The notes beneath the pieces were generated by a model. That model was not told the origin of the DNA, made no database searches, and saw only the letters and a list, made by a program, of their open reading frames with translations. The position numbers and the translations under genes are program-made. A stretch of DNA of 38,364 nt from Caldimicrobium sp. (GTDB lineage Bacteria; Desulfobacterota; Thermodesulfobacteria; Thermodesulfobacteriales; Thermodesulfobacteriaceae), in assembly GCA_025060015.1 (NCBI GenBank), contig JANXDB010000066.1, forward strand, positions 72,635-110,998. The letters are read 5' to 3'. Below, piece after piece: positions 19,842 to 28,016 of the stretch. The first letter of the stretch is position 1; every line of letters begins with the position of its first letter.

Positions 19842-19909
19842 ATAATATATCTCTAAATCGCTCTTTATCAATACTCCTCATAACTTCAAATTATCAACTC
19901 CGTCCTTCT

Positions 19910-20167
19910 GAGGAAAATATTCAAAGTGTCCATTTGGTTTGTTAGCCAATAACTATGGACCAATCCCTTAACAACTCCTTTACTACCACTAAGAAATCAT
20001 ATGACATACCCTCAACAAGTAATAGAAATGGATTTAAGCCCTTTTTCGCACCTGACAGGTGCGAAATACCTTGCCTCAAAATAATGAAAATCTCGAAAAA
20101 TCTCGTCATACATGATTTGTCTTTTAATGGCATAGGGATATACATGTGTTGTCTGACACTTTTCCTC
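19910..20167. repeat. Possible small mobile-element relic with imperfect inverted ends
   Basis: This covers most of the ~340-nt stretch without a convincing gene (19842-20180). The left edge reads GAGGAAAA ... AAAGTGTC (19910-19930) and the right edge, read from the minus strand, reads GAGGAAAAGTGTC (20167-20155), with a 6-nt insertion in the left copy. A strong palindrome lies inside (20044-20066). No target duplication was seen at the edges. Short open frames on both strands (for example 19942-20343 minus) have no recognisable product. It may be a MITE or a decayed insertion sequence. Confidence 0.35.
20044..20066. repeat. Perfect 10-bp palindrome with 3-base centre
   Basis: TTTCGCACCT (20044-20053), GAC, then AGGTGCGAAA (20057-20066). 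The arms match perfectly. There is no run of T after it in either direction, so it is not a standard terminator. It could be a hairpin of a mobile element or a protein-binding site. Confidence 0.75.
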
Positions 20168-20180
20168 TTATGAATTTGAA

Positions 20181-20435
20181 TCAACTTAGTTGCATCCAAG
20201 CATCCTTTATAAATTGCCAGCCGGCCTTCACGAGAAGATATATCAGATAAAGACCTACACCAGCTATCATAACGGCAGCAGTTGTCAACAAAAAAAGTAG
20301 TAGCAACCCTAAAATTAAAATTCTTTTTCCCATTTTCTTCCAATAAAAAAACCCTCCTCTCAGAGTCTTATCCAATGCCTTTTCGATGAGCTTTTCTATC
20401 ATTTTGCTCAAAGACTTTTTTAAGATCTTTTTCAT
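20181..20435 (-). CDS. Small membrane protein, unknown function
   Basis: 84 residues. The first ~30 form a highly basic amphipathic helix (KKILKKSLSKMIEKLIEKAL); residues about 37-70 are hydrophobic (ILILGLLLLFLLTTAAVMIAGVGLYLIYLL) with room for one or two spans. No family was recognised. It runs divergently from prfB and has a good extended -10 promoter (20476-20484), which supports it being real. A GGAG lies 13 nt before the ATG, a bit far. Confidence 0.6.
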   Translation of the reverse strand: MKKILKKSLSKMIEKLIEKALDKTLRGGFFYWKKMGKRILILGLLLLFLLTTAAVMIAGVGLYLIYLLVKAGWQFIKDAWMQLS

Positions 20436-20475
20436 AAGTGAATTCTTACTCCAGGAGGCTGCTGTTTATCCTTTA

Positions 20476-20484
20476 ATTATACCA
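20476..20484 (-). promoter_or_regulatory. Extended -10 promoter for the small membrane protein
   Basis: On the minus strand TGGTATAAT is a perfect extended -10 (TGnTATAAT) about 40 nt before the ATG at 20435. No clear -35 is seen at 16-18 bases, which extended -10 promoters can lack. Confidence 0.45.
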
Positions 20485-20536
20485 TTTATGCGTTATATTT
20501 ATAGCGTATCAAAAACAGGGAAGGAGAGGAAGTAAA

Positions 20537-21713
20537 ATGGCCATACAGATCCTTTCAAAGGACATCAAGAGAGATCTGCTTTCAACATACAAAAACATAG
20601 ACTTTGAGCGTCACCTCAGAAACTTAGAGGAAAAACTTACCGATCTCAGGGGGTGTCTTTGACCCAGAGGGTTTAACCAAAAGACTACAAAAGATAGAGG
20701 AAAAAATCCAAAGCTCGCAGGCCTGGGATTCCTCGGATATTCGTCAATTACTTAAAGAGCGTGCCCAGATTGTTGATAGGCTTTCCATTTTTGAAAAATT
20801 AGAACGCTCCTTTAGGGATCTAACCGAGTGGTTCTATTTATACAAAGAGGAAGGCTCTTCTGAGATCCTAGAAAATCTTCTTCAGGAATTCCAGGAATTC
20901 GAAGAGTTTCTACATCGAGAAGAAGCAAAGCTTTTACTTGCCGAGGACTATGATCATGCTAACGCCATTCTTAGTCTCCATGCAGGAACTGGAGGAACGG
21001 ATGCTCAGGATTTTGCAGAAATGCTCTTGAGGATGTATGCCCGCTGGGCAGAAAAAAAAGGCTACAGGGTCAAAGTGGTAGACTTGCTCCCAGGTGAAGA
21101 AGCAGGTATCAAAAATGCAACGCTCCTTATCGAAGGTCCTTGGGCTTACGGGCTTTTGAAAGGAGAGAAAGGAATTCACAGACTTATAAGAATCTCCCCC
21201 TTTGATGCTAATGCCAGAAGACACACCTCCTTTGTTTCAGTTACCGTCATCCCAGAGATTGAAGAGGACATAGAAGTAGAGATAAGACCAGAGGATCTGA
21301 AAATTGAAACTATGAGAGCTAGTGGTCACGGTGGCCAACATGTCAACAAAACTGAAACAGCGGTAAGAATTACCCATCTACCCACAGGCATAATAGTTAC
21401 TTGCCAGAACGAAAGAAGCCAACATCTAAACAAAATGACTGCTTTGAAGATATTAAAGGCTAAACTTTACCAGATAGAGAAACAAAAACTGGAAGAGAAA
21501 AAAGAGAGTCTTATAGGAGAAAAGAAAGAGATCTCCTGGGGGAATCAAATCCGAAGTTACATCTTGCATCCCTATAAGGTGATAAAGGATCATCGCACAC
21601 AGCTTGAAATCTTTAAAGTGGAGGAAGTCTTAGATGGAGAGATAGACTCCTTCATAAGGGAGTATCTGCTTTGGTACACCAAAGGAAAGACAAATCAAAA
21701 GGGAGGCTCATAA
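20537..21713 (+). CDS. prfB: Peptide chain release factor 2 with programmed +1 frameshift
   Basis: RF2 ends translation at UGA and UAA. ATG 20537 has GGAGAGGAAG upstream and opens 41 codons ending in RGCL, followed by UGA at 20660-20662. Slipping +1 at CUU resumes as GAC (20661) and runs 350 more residues to the TAA at 21711-21713. The total is about 391 residues. RF2 hallmarks: SPFDANARRHTSF (the SPF stop-codon reading motif) and GHGGQHVNKTETAVRITH (the GGQ motif). A start at 21021 would be only a fragment. The segment before the shift is longer than the 25 codons of E. coli. The TAA overlaps the carA ATG (TAATG). Confidence 0.95.
20648..20663 (+). promoter_or_regulatory. prfB programmed +1 frameshift site
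   Basis: AGGGGGTGTCTTTGAC: an internal Shine-Dalgarno (AGGGGG), three bases, then the slip codon CTT, UGA and C. Spacing and slip codon are the same as in the well-known E. coli prfB site. When RF2 is scarce the ribosome pauses at UGA and slips forward, so the gene regulates itself. Confidence 0.95.
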
Positions 21714-22855
21714 TGAAAAGAGAAAAGATAAAGGCCCTGGTGATGTTAGAGGATGGTACTCACTTTTGGGGTTACTCCTTTACAATTAGGGGAGAAACCT
21801 TTGGAGAAGTTGTTTTTAATACAGGAATCACCGGCTATCAGGAAATCCTAACCGATCCCTCATACTATGGCCAAATCGTAACCATGGCCTATCCCCTCAT
21901 CGGTAATTACGGCATAAACTATGAGGACAACGAAAGTAAAACCATTCAGGTTGCAGGTTTCATAGTGAGAGAGTATCAGCCCTTTTTCAGCAACTGGAGG
22001 GCAGAAAAGTCTCTGAGCGACTGGCTTTCCGAACATAACATACTTGGGGTAACTGGAGTGGACACCAGAGCTTTGACGAGACACATAAGAAACTTTGGTG
22101 CCATGAAAGGTGGTATAACAACAGAAACCCTTAATCCACGGGAATTTCTGGAAAAGATTAAAAACAGTCCCGACTATGTAGGACGAGATCTCATTCAGTA
22201 CGTTACCACCGATAGGCCCTATTTCTACGACAAAGATGGAATTGACTACCAAACCACTACCTTTAAAAACCGGTCAAATTACAGGATAGCTGTCTTAGAC
22301 TGTGGCCTCAAATACAATCAGTTAAGACTCTTTGCCGAAAGAAAGGCAGAATGTCTTGTGTTTCCTGCAAAGACCTCTGCCGCCGAGATTCTGAGCCACA
22401 ACCCTGATGGCATCTTTCTCTCCAACGGGCCAGGAGATCCTGCCCCCTTGAGATACGTTGTGGATACGGTAAAGGAGCTTCTTGGTAAAAAGCCTATCTT
22501 TGGTATCTGCCTTGGCCATCAAATCCTTGGACAGGCCTTAGGAGCCGCCACTTATAAATTAAAATTTGGCCATAGAGGCATAAACAACCCTGTTTTAAAT
22601 CTCCTAAATAAGAGAGTGGAGATAACTTCCCAAAATCATGGTTTTTGTGTAAGAGCTGAAGAGTTGCCAAAGGAAGTGATAGTGACCCATCTTAACCTTA
22701 ATGACAATACCTTAGAAGGTATTTATCACCCTGAGCTTAGAGCTTTCTCTGTGCAATACCATCCAGAAAACGCCCCAGGACCACATGATTCTATTTATCT
22801 CTTTGAGGCCTTCTTCAGACTAATCGAAGGAAAGCATGAAAATCTCTACACTTAA
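21713..22855 (+). CDS. carA: Carbamoyl phosphate synthase, small (glutaminase) subunit
   Basis: 380 residues. Releases ammonia from glutamine for carbamoyl phosphate, which feeds arginine and pyrimidine synthesis. The triad is readable: nucleophile C266 in GICLGHQ, H350 and E352 in QYHPE. The N-terminal CarA domain (GYSFTIRGETFGEVVFNTG) is complete. ATG 21713 shares one base with the prfB stop; GGGAGG inside prfB is the ribosome site. carB is not in the window. Confidence 0.96.
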   Translation: MKREKIKALVMLEDGTHFWGYSFTIRGETFGEVVFNTGITGYQEILTDPSYYGQIVTMAYPLIGNYGINYEDNESKTIQVAGFIVREYQPFFSNWRAEKSLSDWLSEHNILGVTGVDTRALTRHIRNFGAMKGGITTETLNPREFLEKIKNSPDYVGRDLIQYVTTDRPYFYDKDGIDYQTTTFKNRSNYRIAVLDCGLKYNQLRLFAERKAECLVFPAKTSAAEILSHNPDGIFLSNGPGDPAPLRYVVDTVKELLGKKPIFGICLGHQILGQALGAATYKLKFGHRGINNPVLNLLNKRVEITSQNHGFCVRAEELPKEVIVTHLNLNDNTLEGIYHPELRAFSVQYHPENAPGPHDSIYLFEAFFRLIEGKHENLYT

Positions 22856-23759
22856 GGACTCTCCTCTTGAGGGGGAGAGAGTTATAACCATAGGGGCCTT
22901 CGATGGCATCCATCTGGGACATCAGGCCTTGATCAATAGGACCCTTGAACTAGCCAAGGCCTTAACCTTATCCCCAGCCCTGGTTACCTTTGATCCTCAC
23001 CCCAGAAAAATCATACAACCCCACCTTGACCTAAAACTTTTAACACCTCTGGAAGAAAAAATAGGGATCCTTGAAAATACAGGAGTTCCCGAGGTTATAC
23101 TAATTCCCTTCACCAAGTCACTGGCTGAATTATCGGCTGACATCTTTATAGAGAGATATTTAGTTGATCTGATCAAGGCAAAAGCAGTGGTTGTTGGTTT
23201 TAATTTTCGGTTTGGGAGAGCAAGGACAGGTGATGGTAGATTTCTTCAGGAGATGGGACAGAAATACGATTTTCAGGTTGAGGTTATTCCTCCCATAACA
23301 ATGGATGGTAAAACGATCTCAAGCACCACTATAAGAGAATTATTAAAAAACGCTGAACTTGACCTTGCTAACAAGTTCTTGGGAAGACCCTATACTTTAA
23401 AGGGAAAGGTTATTCGAGGAAAGGGTAGGGGGAAGCAATTGGGCTTTCCCACGGCAAACTTGGATATATCCCCTGAAAAACTAATTCCCGCCCCTGGGGT
23501 CTATGCCGTAAAGGCAAGAATTAAAGAAACCAGCTTCAATGGTGCCATGAACATCGGAATTAAACCCACCTTTCAAGATAAACACATTTCCGTTGAAGTT
23601 CACTTACTTGATTGTGAACCTCAAAAAAACCTTTACGGAGAGTATATGGAGGTTTCCTTAATCAAGTACATTAGACAGGAAAAGAAATTTTCTTCACCAG
23701 AGGAACTTATCTCTCAGATACAAAGGGACTGTCAAAAAGTGTTAGAAATCCTTTCCTAA
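22836..23759 (+). CDS. ribF: Bifunctional riboflavin kinase / FMN adenylyltransferase
   Basis: 307 residues. The N-terminal nucleotidyltransferase has GAFDGIHLGHQALI and FNFRFGRARTGD; the C-terminal kinase has GRPYTLKGKVIRGKGRGKQL and GFPTANLDI. Makes FMN then FAD. It overlaps carA by 20 nt, and its end overlaps the convergent HTH gene by 4 nt. Confidence 0.95.
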   Translation: MKISTLKDSPLEGERVITIGAFDGIHLGHQALINRTLELAKALTLSPALVTFDPHPRKIIQPHLDLKLLTPLEEKIGILENTGVPEVILIPFTKSLAELSADIFIERYLVDLIKAKAVVVGFNFRFGRARTGDGRFLQEMGQKYDFQVEVIPPITMDGKTISSTTIRELLKNAELDLANKFLGRPYTLKGKVIRGKGRGKQLGFPTANLDISPEKLIPAPGVYAVKARIKETSFNGAMNIGIKPTFQDKHISVEVHLLDCEPQKNLYGEYMEVSLIKYIRQEKKFSSPEELISQIQRDCQKVLEILS

Positions 23760-23989
23760 CCCTTGTGTTTCCTTTTCAATTCCTCAACAAAGGCATCATA
23801 TACATTTATTTTTTTGCCCACTTTCTTTGGCACTTCAATGCCTCTTTTTCTCAACTCATTAACAATTTTATTAACCTGAAATTTACTAATACCTATTTTC
23901 TCCGCTATCTGTGCAGCGCTCATGATTGCATAATTTTCATACACGTATCTTACATCATCAAGCGTAATTACTCTACTTCTTTTTCTCAT
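23756..23989 (-). CDS. Small helix-turn-helix DNA-binding protein
   Basis: 77 residues. About residues 22-50 (MSAAQIAEKIGISKFQVNKIVNELRKRG, broken here as MSAAQIAEKIGIS / KFQVNKIVNELRKRG) form a clear helix-turn-helix; both ends are basic. AAGGAGG precedes the ATG and a good promoter is at 24017-24044. Likely a transcription factor or nucleoid-associated protein; the target is unknown. No effector domain is present, so it may act as a dimer without ligand. Confidence 0.8.
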   Translation of the reverse strand: MRKRSRVITLDDVRYVYENYAIMSAAQIAEKIGISKFQVNKIVNELRKRGIEVPKKVGKKINVYDAFVEELKRKHKG

Positions 23990-24016
23990 TCTTTATCCTC
24001 CTTTTTTTTCTAAAAA

Positions 24017-24044
24017 ATTTTAATGGATGTTTTAAACTTGTCAA
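24017..24044 (-). promoter_or_regulatory. Promoter of the small HTH gene
   Basis: Minus strand: consensus TTGACA (24044-24039), 16 bases, TAAAAT (24022-24017). It lies just past the surE stop, so the HTH gene has its own start of transcription. Confidence 0.65.
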
Positions 24045-24062
24045 GATCTAAGATTTCAAATT

Positions 24063-24827
24063 TTATATGTGAATACTCTCTAAGATTTTTCCTTCACTTA
24101 AAATTTTCAATTCTGCATAGGAGGTAAGATCAAAATGAACTGGTGTTATGGTGATATATCCCTCTTTTAGAGAGACTACATCGGTGTATGGTGAGTTCTC
24201 CAAATGTTCCTCAGCTCCTTGCCAGTAATATATCTTTCCATGAAGATCCCTTCTCTTCTCGAAGACCTCTTTAAGCTTTGCAGTTGATTGCTTCACAACT
24301 CTTATACCCTTTATCTCGTTAGGATTGAGATGTGGTATGTTGATATTTAAACAAAAAGGTCTTTCTAAACAAACTTTATCAACATTTTTAATAAAATTGC
24401 TGATAAAATAAGAGGCATAACAATAATCAATATCTTCATAGGCATCTATAGATACCGCAATACCGGAATAACCCAGAATCTTTGCCTCTGTAGCAGCAGA
24501 AACTGTACCTGAGTATAACACATTTATACCTACATTTGCTCCCCTATTTATACCAGATATAACCAAATCAACAGGACCTACAAGCTCGTAGATGGCAAGC
24601 TTTACACAATCTGCAGGAGTGCCTGAAACGGCATATCCCCAGAATAATTTACCCCTTCTAATCTCTTGGACTCTTAGTGGATAGTGTATGGTTATGGCAT
24701 GTCCCACGGCACTTCGTTCTGCCTCTGGTGCAACAATGTATACCTCATGCTCAAGTGATAAGGCATGGTATAATCCACAGAGACCATCGGCATAAATTCC
24801 ATCATCATTGGTTAGTAAAATCTTCAT
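24063..24827 (-). CDS. surE: 5'/3'-nucleotidase SurE
   Basis: 254 residues from ATG 24827 (AGGGAG eight bases upstream; an upstream TTG at 24833 is less likely). Family motifs: MKILLTNDDGIYADGL with the metal-binding DD pair, APEAERSAVGHAIT, SGTPADCVKLA and SGINRGANVG. Dephosphorylates nucleoside monophosphates and is tied to stationary-phase survival. It starts 2 nt after the stop of a four-cysteine miniprotein. Confidence 0.95.
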   Translation of the reverse strand: MKILLTNDDGIYADGLCGLYHALSLEHEVYIVAPEAERSAVGHAITIHYPLRVQEIRRGKLFWGYAVSGTPADCVKLAIYELVGPVDLVISGINRGANVGINVLYSGTVSAATEAKILGYSGIAVSIDAYEDIDYCYASYFISNFIKNVDKVCLERPFCLNINIPHLNPNEIKGIRVVKQSTAKLKEVFEKRRDLHGKIYYWQGAEEHLENSPYTDVVSLKEGYITITPVHFDLTSYAELKILSEGKILESIHI

Positions 24828-24829
24828 AA

Positions 24830-24997
24830 TCAAAACTCCCTGAACTTTGACTTAAAGTGTAGTAAACACTGTTTTCTAAACTGACAATATTCCTTGGGGT
24901 GTTGGCAACCTATTTCAAGTAGGACCCACTCCTTGTATTTTTCACAATAGAGCCTCTCCCGATCTGCCTCTTTGGATTTCTCCTCTTTCATATCCAT
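24830..24997 (-). CDS. Four-cysteine miniprotein, unknown function
   Basis: 55 residues between argJ and surE. The ATG at 24997 touches the argJ stop (TAGATG) and its TGA is 2 nt from the surE ATG, so it fills the space exactly. It has a charged N-terminus (MDMKEEKSKEADRERLYCEK) and cysteines at 18, 31, 38 and 44 with a histidine at 33, which could bind zinc or form a CHCH-like disulfide hairpin. No family was recognised. The exact fit in the operon is the main evidence that it is a gene. Confidence 0.65.
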   Translation of the reverse strand: MDMKEEKSKEADRERLYCEKYKEWVLLEIGCQHPKEYCQFRKQCLLHFKSKFREF

Positions 24998-26146
24998 CTA
25001 GCTCCTATAGGATGCGTTAATTCTAATGTACTCTTCGGTAAGATCACAGGTAAATATTTCATAACTCTGTTTTCCTTTTTTGAGATTGATCAGCAGCTCT
25101 ATTTCGGACTTAGCAAGTTCTTCCTTGAATGTCTTCTCCGCTCCCTGCGGTTTCAAATTCTGAATCCAAGGAACTTTGTTTAAGTATAATTCCACTTCAG
25201 AAGGATCAAGGGCAATTCCTGTTTTACCAAGACTTGCAAATATTCGCCCCCAGTTGGGATCCTCTCCGTAGAAGGCAGTTTTAACGAGAGGAGATTCAGC
25301 TACTGCCCTTGCAAGGATTTTTGCTTCCTCTTTGGTTTTTGCTCCTTTAACCACTATTCTTATCACCTTGGAAGCACCCTCCCCATCTTTTACAATGAGA
25401 TAGGCTAATTCTCTCAATGTCCGCTGAAAAGAATCGGCAAAATCATCCCAATCATCTACCTGCTTTTTACCACTTGCCAGGGCATAGACGGTATCGTTGG
25501 TGCTAGTTTCTCCGTCAACGGTTATGCGATTAAAACTATTTTCAACACCCCTAACCAAGAGACTCCTTAAATCCTCTTTTTGAATTGATGCATCAGTTAA
25601 AATAAAAGCAAGCATAGTTGCCATGTTAGGGGCAATCATCCCTGCTCCCTTGGCAATTCCCAAAAGAGCAATTCCATCCTTCGTGGTCTTAGACACAATC
25701 TTTGGAAAGGTATCAGTGGTCATTATAGCTTGAGCAAAGAGACTGTAATTGTTAGTAGATAAGGTCTCGATAAGAATCGGAAGTTTCGGTATGATTGTCT
25801 CAACGGGAAGAGGTTCACCAATGACTCCGGTTGAAGCAGGCAAAAGTTCTTCGGGTGATATTTTCAAAAGTTTTGCCGTTTCTTCAATCAATTTAAGTGC
25901 CCTATGGAGACCATCCTCTCCTGTGCAAGCATTGGCAACACCACTATTTACAAGAATAGCTCTGGTGACTGAACTTCTTAGGTGTTTTTTCCCGATAATA
26001 ACAGGAGCTGCCTTAACAGAATTTCTGGTAAAAACACCACTGGCCACACCCTTATTTTGACAAAGTATTAATCCCAAATCCAATTTATCCCTTTTTCTTA
26101 TACCACAGGCTATGGCAGAGAATAAAAAACCCTCGGGTATATGCAT
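24998..26146 (-). CDS. argJ: Bifunctional glutamate N-acetyltransferase/amino-acid acetyltransferase ArgJ
   Basis: 382 residues; recycles the acetyl group from N-acetylornithine to glutamate in arginine synthesis. The self-cleavage region reads KGAGMIAPNMATMLAFILTDA, with the conserved Thr nucleophile after Ala-Thr-Met context, and FNRITVDGETSTNDTV and GEDPNWGRI follow. AGGGGGCGAG precedes the ATG. Third gene of the PilZ-PyrE operon. Confidence 0.95.
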   Translation of the reverse strand: MHIPEGFLFSAIACGIRKRDKLDLGLILCQNKGVASGVFTRNSVKAAPVIIGKKHLRSSVTRAILVNSGVANACTGEDGLHRALKLIEETAKLLKISPEELLPASTGVIGEPLPVETIIPKLPILIETLSTNNYSLFAQAIMTTDTFPKIVSKTTKDGIALLGIAKGAGMIAPNMATMLAFILTDASIQKEDLRSLLVRGVENSFNRITVDGETSTNDTVYALASGKKQVDDWDDFADSFQRTLRELAYLIVKDGEGASKVIRIVVKGAKTKEEAKILARAVAESPLVKTAFYGEDPNWGRIFASLGKTGIALDPSEVELYLNKVPWIQNLKPQGAEKTFKEELAKSEIELLINLKKGKQSYEIFTCDLTEEYIRINASYRS

Positions 26147-26163
26147 AAACTCGCCCCCTGATT

Positions 26164-26919
26164 TTAGTGACCTTTTACCAATAGTAGTATACCTGTTATT
26201 AGAAGCATGACATTCACCATGTAGTAGTAAACTCTATTGGAGAGCCTACTGTAAAGCTTTTGCCCCAAATACAAGCCCATTATTACAAAAGGTAAAATCA
26301 AGATATAGGTCTTAAATATATCATAGGTTATATTTCCTACTAATAGATGATTTATAACAGCATTCAAAGCTATGAAAGCAAAGATAAGCTGTAGAGTAGC
26401 CTTGAATAGATCCTTATCCAAGCGTAAAAAAGATAGATAAATGATTAGAGGAGGGCCTGGAGTGTTCAGCAATCCACCGAGCATACCAGCTATGAGAGCA
26501 CTAGAAAGTCCCAGGGGATTACTGAAAAGTTTACTATCTATCTCATGACTATAAACCACCTCTTTGTTATATCGATATCTGTACATTTCCCATATAAAAA
26601 AAAACACAATAGCCACAAACAGTGTTATTCGGAGCAAGTACTCTGAAGCCAGGTTAAATCCCTGTATACCCAGGATTACCCCTATAGTTAGGGCCAAAAA
26701 GAACCTTAGCGGAATTTTAAAGATCTTTTTTTCCTTGAGAATTATAACCAGCAGCACATTTATTGTGAGGGAGTATAGCGCCATGAGAGGGACTGCCTGT
26801 TTAACCCCTGTGAATAGAGCAAGCAAAGGAAGAGCAGTCAATGCAAAGGCAAACCCCACTAAACCATGAATAAGACCAGACAAAAACAACACCAAAGCTA
26901 CAAGATAAAGTTTTTCCAT
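26164..26919 (-). CDS. TauE/SafE-family membrane exporter
   Basis: 251 residues with about eight hydrophobic segments. The N-terminal GLIHGLVGFAFALTALPLLAL and the mid GMLGGLLNTPGPPLIIYL are typical repeats of the TauE/SafE family, which moves sulfite, sulfoacetate or related anions. No ribosome site is evident, but the upstream stop is 7 nt away, so reinitiation is likely. The substrate is not determined. Confidence 0.85.
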   Translation of the reverse strand: MEKLYLVALVLFLSGLIHGLVGFAFALTALPLLALFTGVKQAVPLMALYSLTINVLLVIILKEKKIFKIPLRFFLALTIGVILGIQGFNLASEYLLRITLFVAIVFFFIWEMYRYRYNKEVVYSHEIDSKLFSNPLGLSSALIAGMLGGLLNTPGPPLIIYLSFLRLDKDLFKATLQLIFAFIALNAVINHLLVGNITYDIFKTYILILPFVIMGLYLGQKLYSRLSNRVYYYMVNVMLLITGILLLVKGH

Positions 26920-26925
26920 TTTGAA

Positions 26926-27900
26926 TTAAAGCTCTTGGGAGTGCTTATGAAAAGCTGAGATTATCTCTGATAAGGTAAAAAAGGCATAAAGATCATAGCC
27001 CTCAACTCTTAACTTTTCTTTTCCTCCCTCTTCTCTATCGATTAAGCTTAAAACATTAATTATCCTAAGACCTTCCTTTTTACAGGCGTCAATGGCTTTT
27101 AGGAGAGACCCTCCTGTGGTTACTACATCTTCTACCAGTGCAATAGGCATACCAGGGTAGAAGTTTCCTTCGATCTGTCTCTCTGTGCCATATTTTTTGG
27201 GTTCCTTTCTAATCAAAAGACCCTCTAAATTTACCCCCTCCTCCAAAGCCTCTGACAGAGTTGCACACACGATAGGGTCTGCCCCTAGGCTCATGCCTGC
27301 AATGCCTTCAATTTGATAATCTCTAAGAGCTTCCCAGAAAAGTCTTCCTATCATCTTAAATGTAGGACCAAATAGGGTTATCTTTCGACAGTCTAAATAG
27401 TAAGGACTTTCTTTGCCACTTGAAAGCTTGAAGGGCTGCTGTGGTCTGTATAACAATGCCCTATCTAAAATATAGGGCATTATTTCAGCTTTGATATGAA
27501 AGAAATTCAATAACTTTATCATCCTAGGAAGGGGATGGATATCATGTAAAAACCTATTAATCTCAGCCTCAGCCTTAGTTAAAGATTCAAGATTATAATA
27601 GAAGTATTTTTTGATATGCTCAAAGGATTGTTCGTTTATGGAGGTTAACCTGAGAGCAAATCCCACATCATCTGTCCTAATTACCTTTCCTTTCATGAAT
27701 ACTTTTATAGGTGGTTCCGTTTCCTTAAGGATGAAAACTAAAGCTACCTCCTCATAAAGATCTGGCTTTGCATCAGAACTATAGATATAGACACCACCTA
27801 AGCCAATGTCCCTGAATTTACCTCTGAATGAACCCTTTTGGCAAAGGACTTCTACATGCTCCTCAAAGGGTAATCTGAAATATTTTCTCTTTTCAATCAT
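26926..27900 (-). CDS. pyrE: PilZ domain fused to orotate phosphoribosyltransferase
   Basis: 324 residues. Residues 1-~110 look like a PilZ domain, the c-di-GMP receptor: R5-x3-R9 (EKRKYFRL) and DIGLGG at 31-36, where the usual [DN]xSxxG serine is Gly33. Residues ~140-324 are PyrE: PFKLSSGKESPYYLDCRK, catalytic-loop lysines in RKEPKKYGTERQIEG, and the PRPP loop ALVEDVVTTGGS (about 254-265). PyrE makes OMP for pyrimidine synthesis. The fusion suggests nucleotide second-messenger control of pyrimidine synthesis, but the Ser-to-Gly change leaves ligand binding open. No ribosome site; a promoter puts the RNA start next to the ATG, so the message may be leaderless. Confidence 0.88.
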   Translation of the reverse strand: MIEKRKYFRLPFEEHVEVLCQKGSFRGKFRDIGLGGVYIYSSDAKPDLYEEVALVFILKETEPPIKVFMKGKVIRTDDVGFALRLTSINEQSFEHIKKYFYYNLESLTKAEAEINRFLHDIHPLPRMIKLLNFFHIKAEIMPYILDRALLYRPQQPFKLSSGKESPYYLDCRKITLFGPTFKMIGRLFWEALRDYQIEGIAGMSLGADPIVCATLSEALEEGVNLEGLLIRKEPKKYGTERQIEGNFYPGMPIALVEDVVTTGGSLLKAIDACKKEGLRIINVLSLIDREEGGKEKLRVEGYDLYAFFTLSEIISAFHKHSQEL

Positions 27901-27906
27901 AACTAT

Positions 27907-27934
27907 ATTTTATTCTAAAAAATTTTTAAGACAA
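27907..27934 (-). promoter_or_regulatory. Promoter of the PilZ-PyrE operon (leaderless)
   Basis: Minus strand: TTGTCT (27934-27929), 16 bases, TAAAAT (27912-27907), then only six bases to the ATG at 27900. RNA would begin at or next to the start codon, which agrees with the lack of a Shine-Dalgarno. Confidence 0.55.
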
Positions 27935-28016
27935 GTTTAATGGGAAAAATTCGTAAAAATTTCTTTTTTCTCATTATAAAATATTTAAAATTTCTATAAA
28001 CATGCCATAATTATTC

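Noticed and set aside
20044-20066. Palindrome as a rho-independent terminator
   Set aside because: There is no T-run after the stem on either strand.
19942-20343. 133-residue open frame on the minus strand
   Set aside because: It runs out of frame through the small membrane gene and into the palindrome-containing stretch; the product shows no domain and no ribosome site was found.
21021-21713. A shorter RF2 starting at 21021
   Set aside because: It starts inside the conserved region; the real start is at 20537 with the +1 frameshift.
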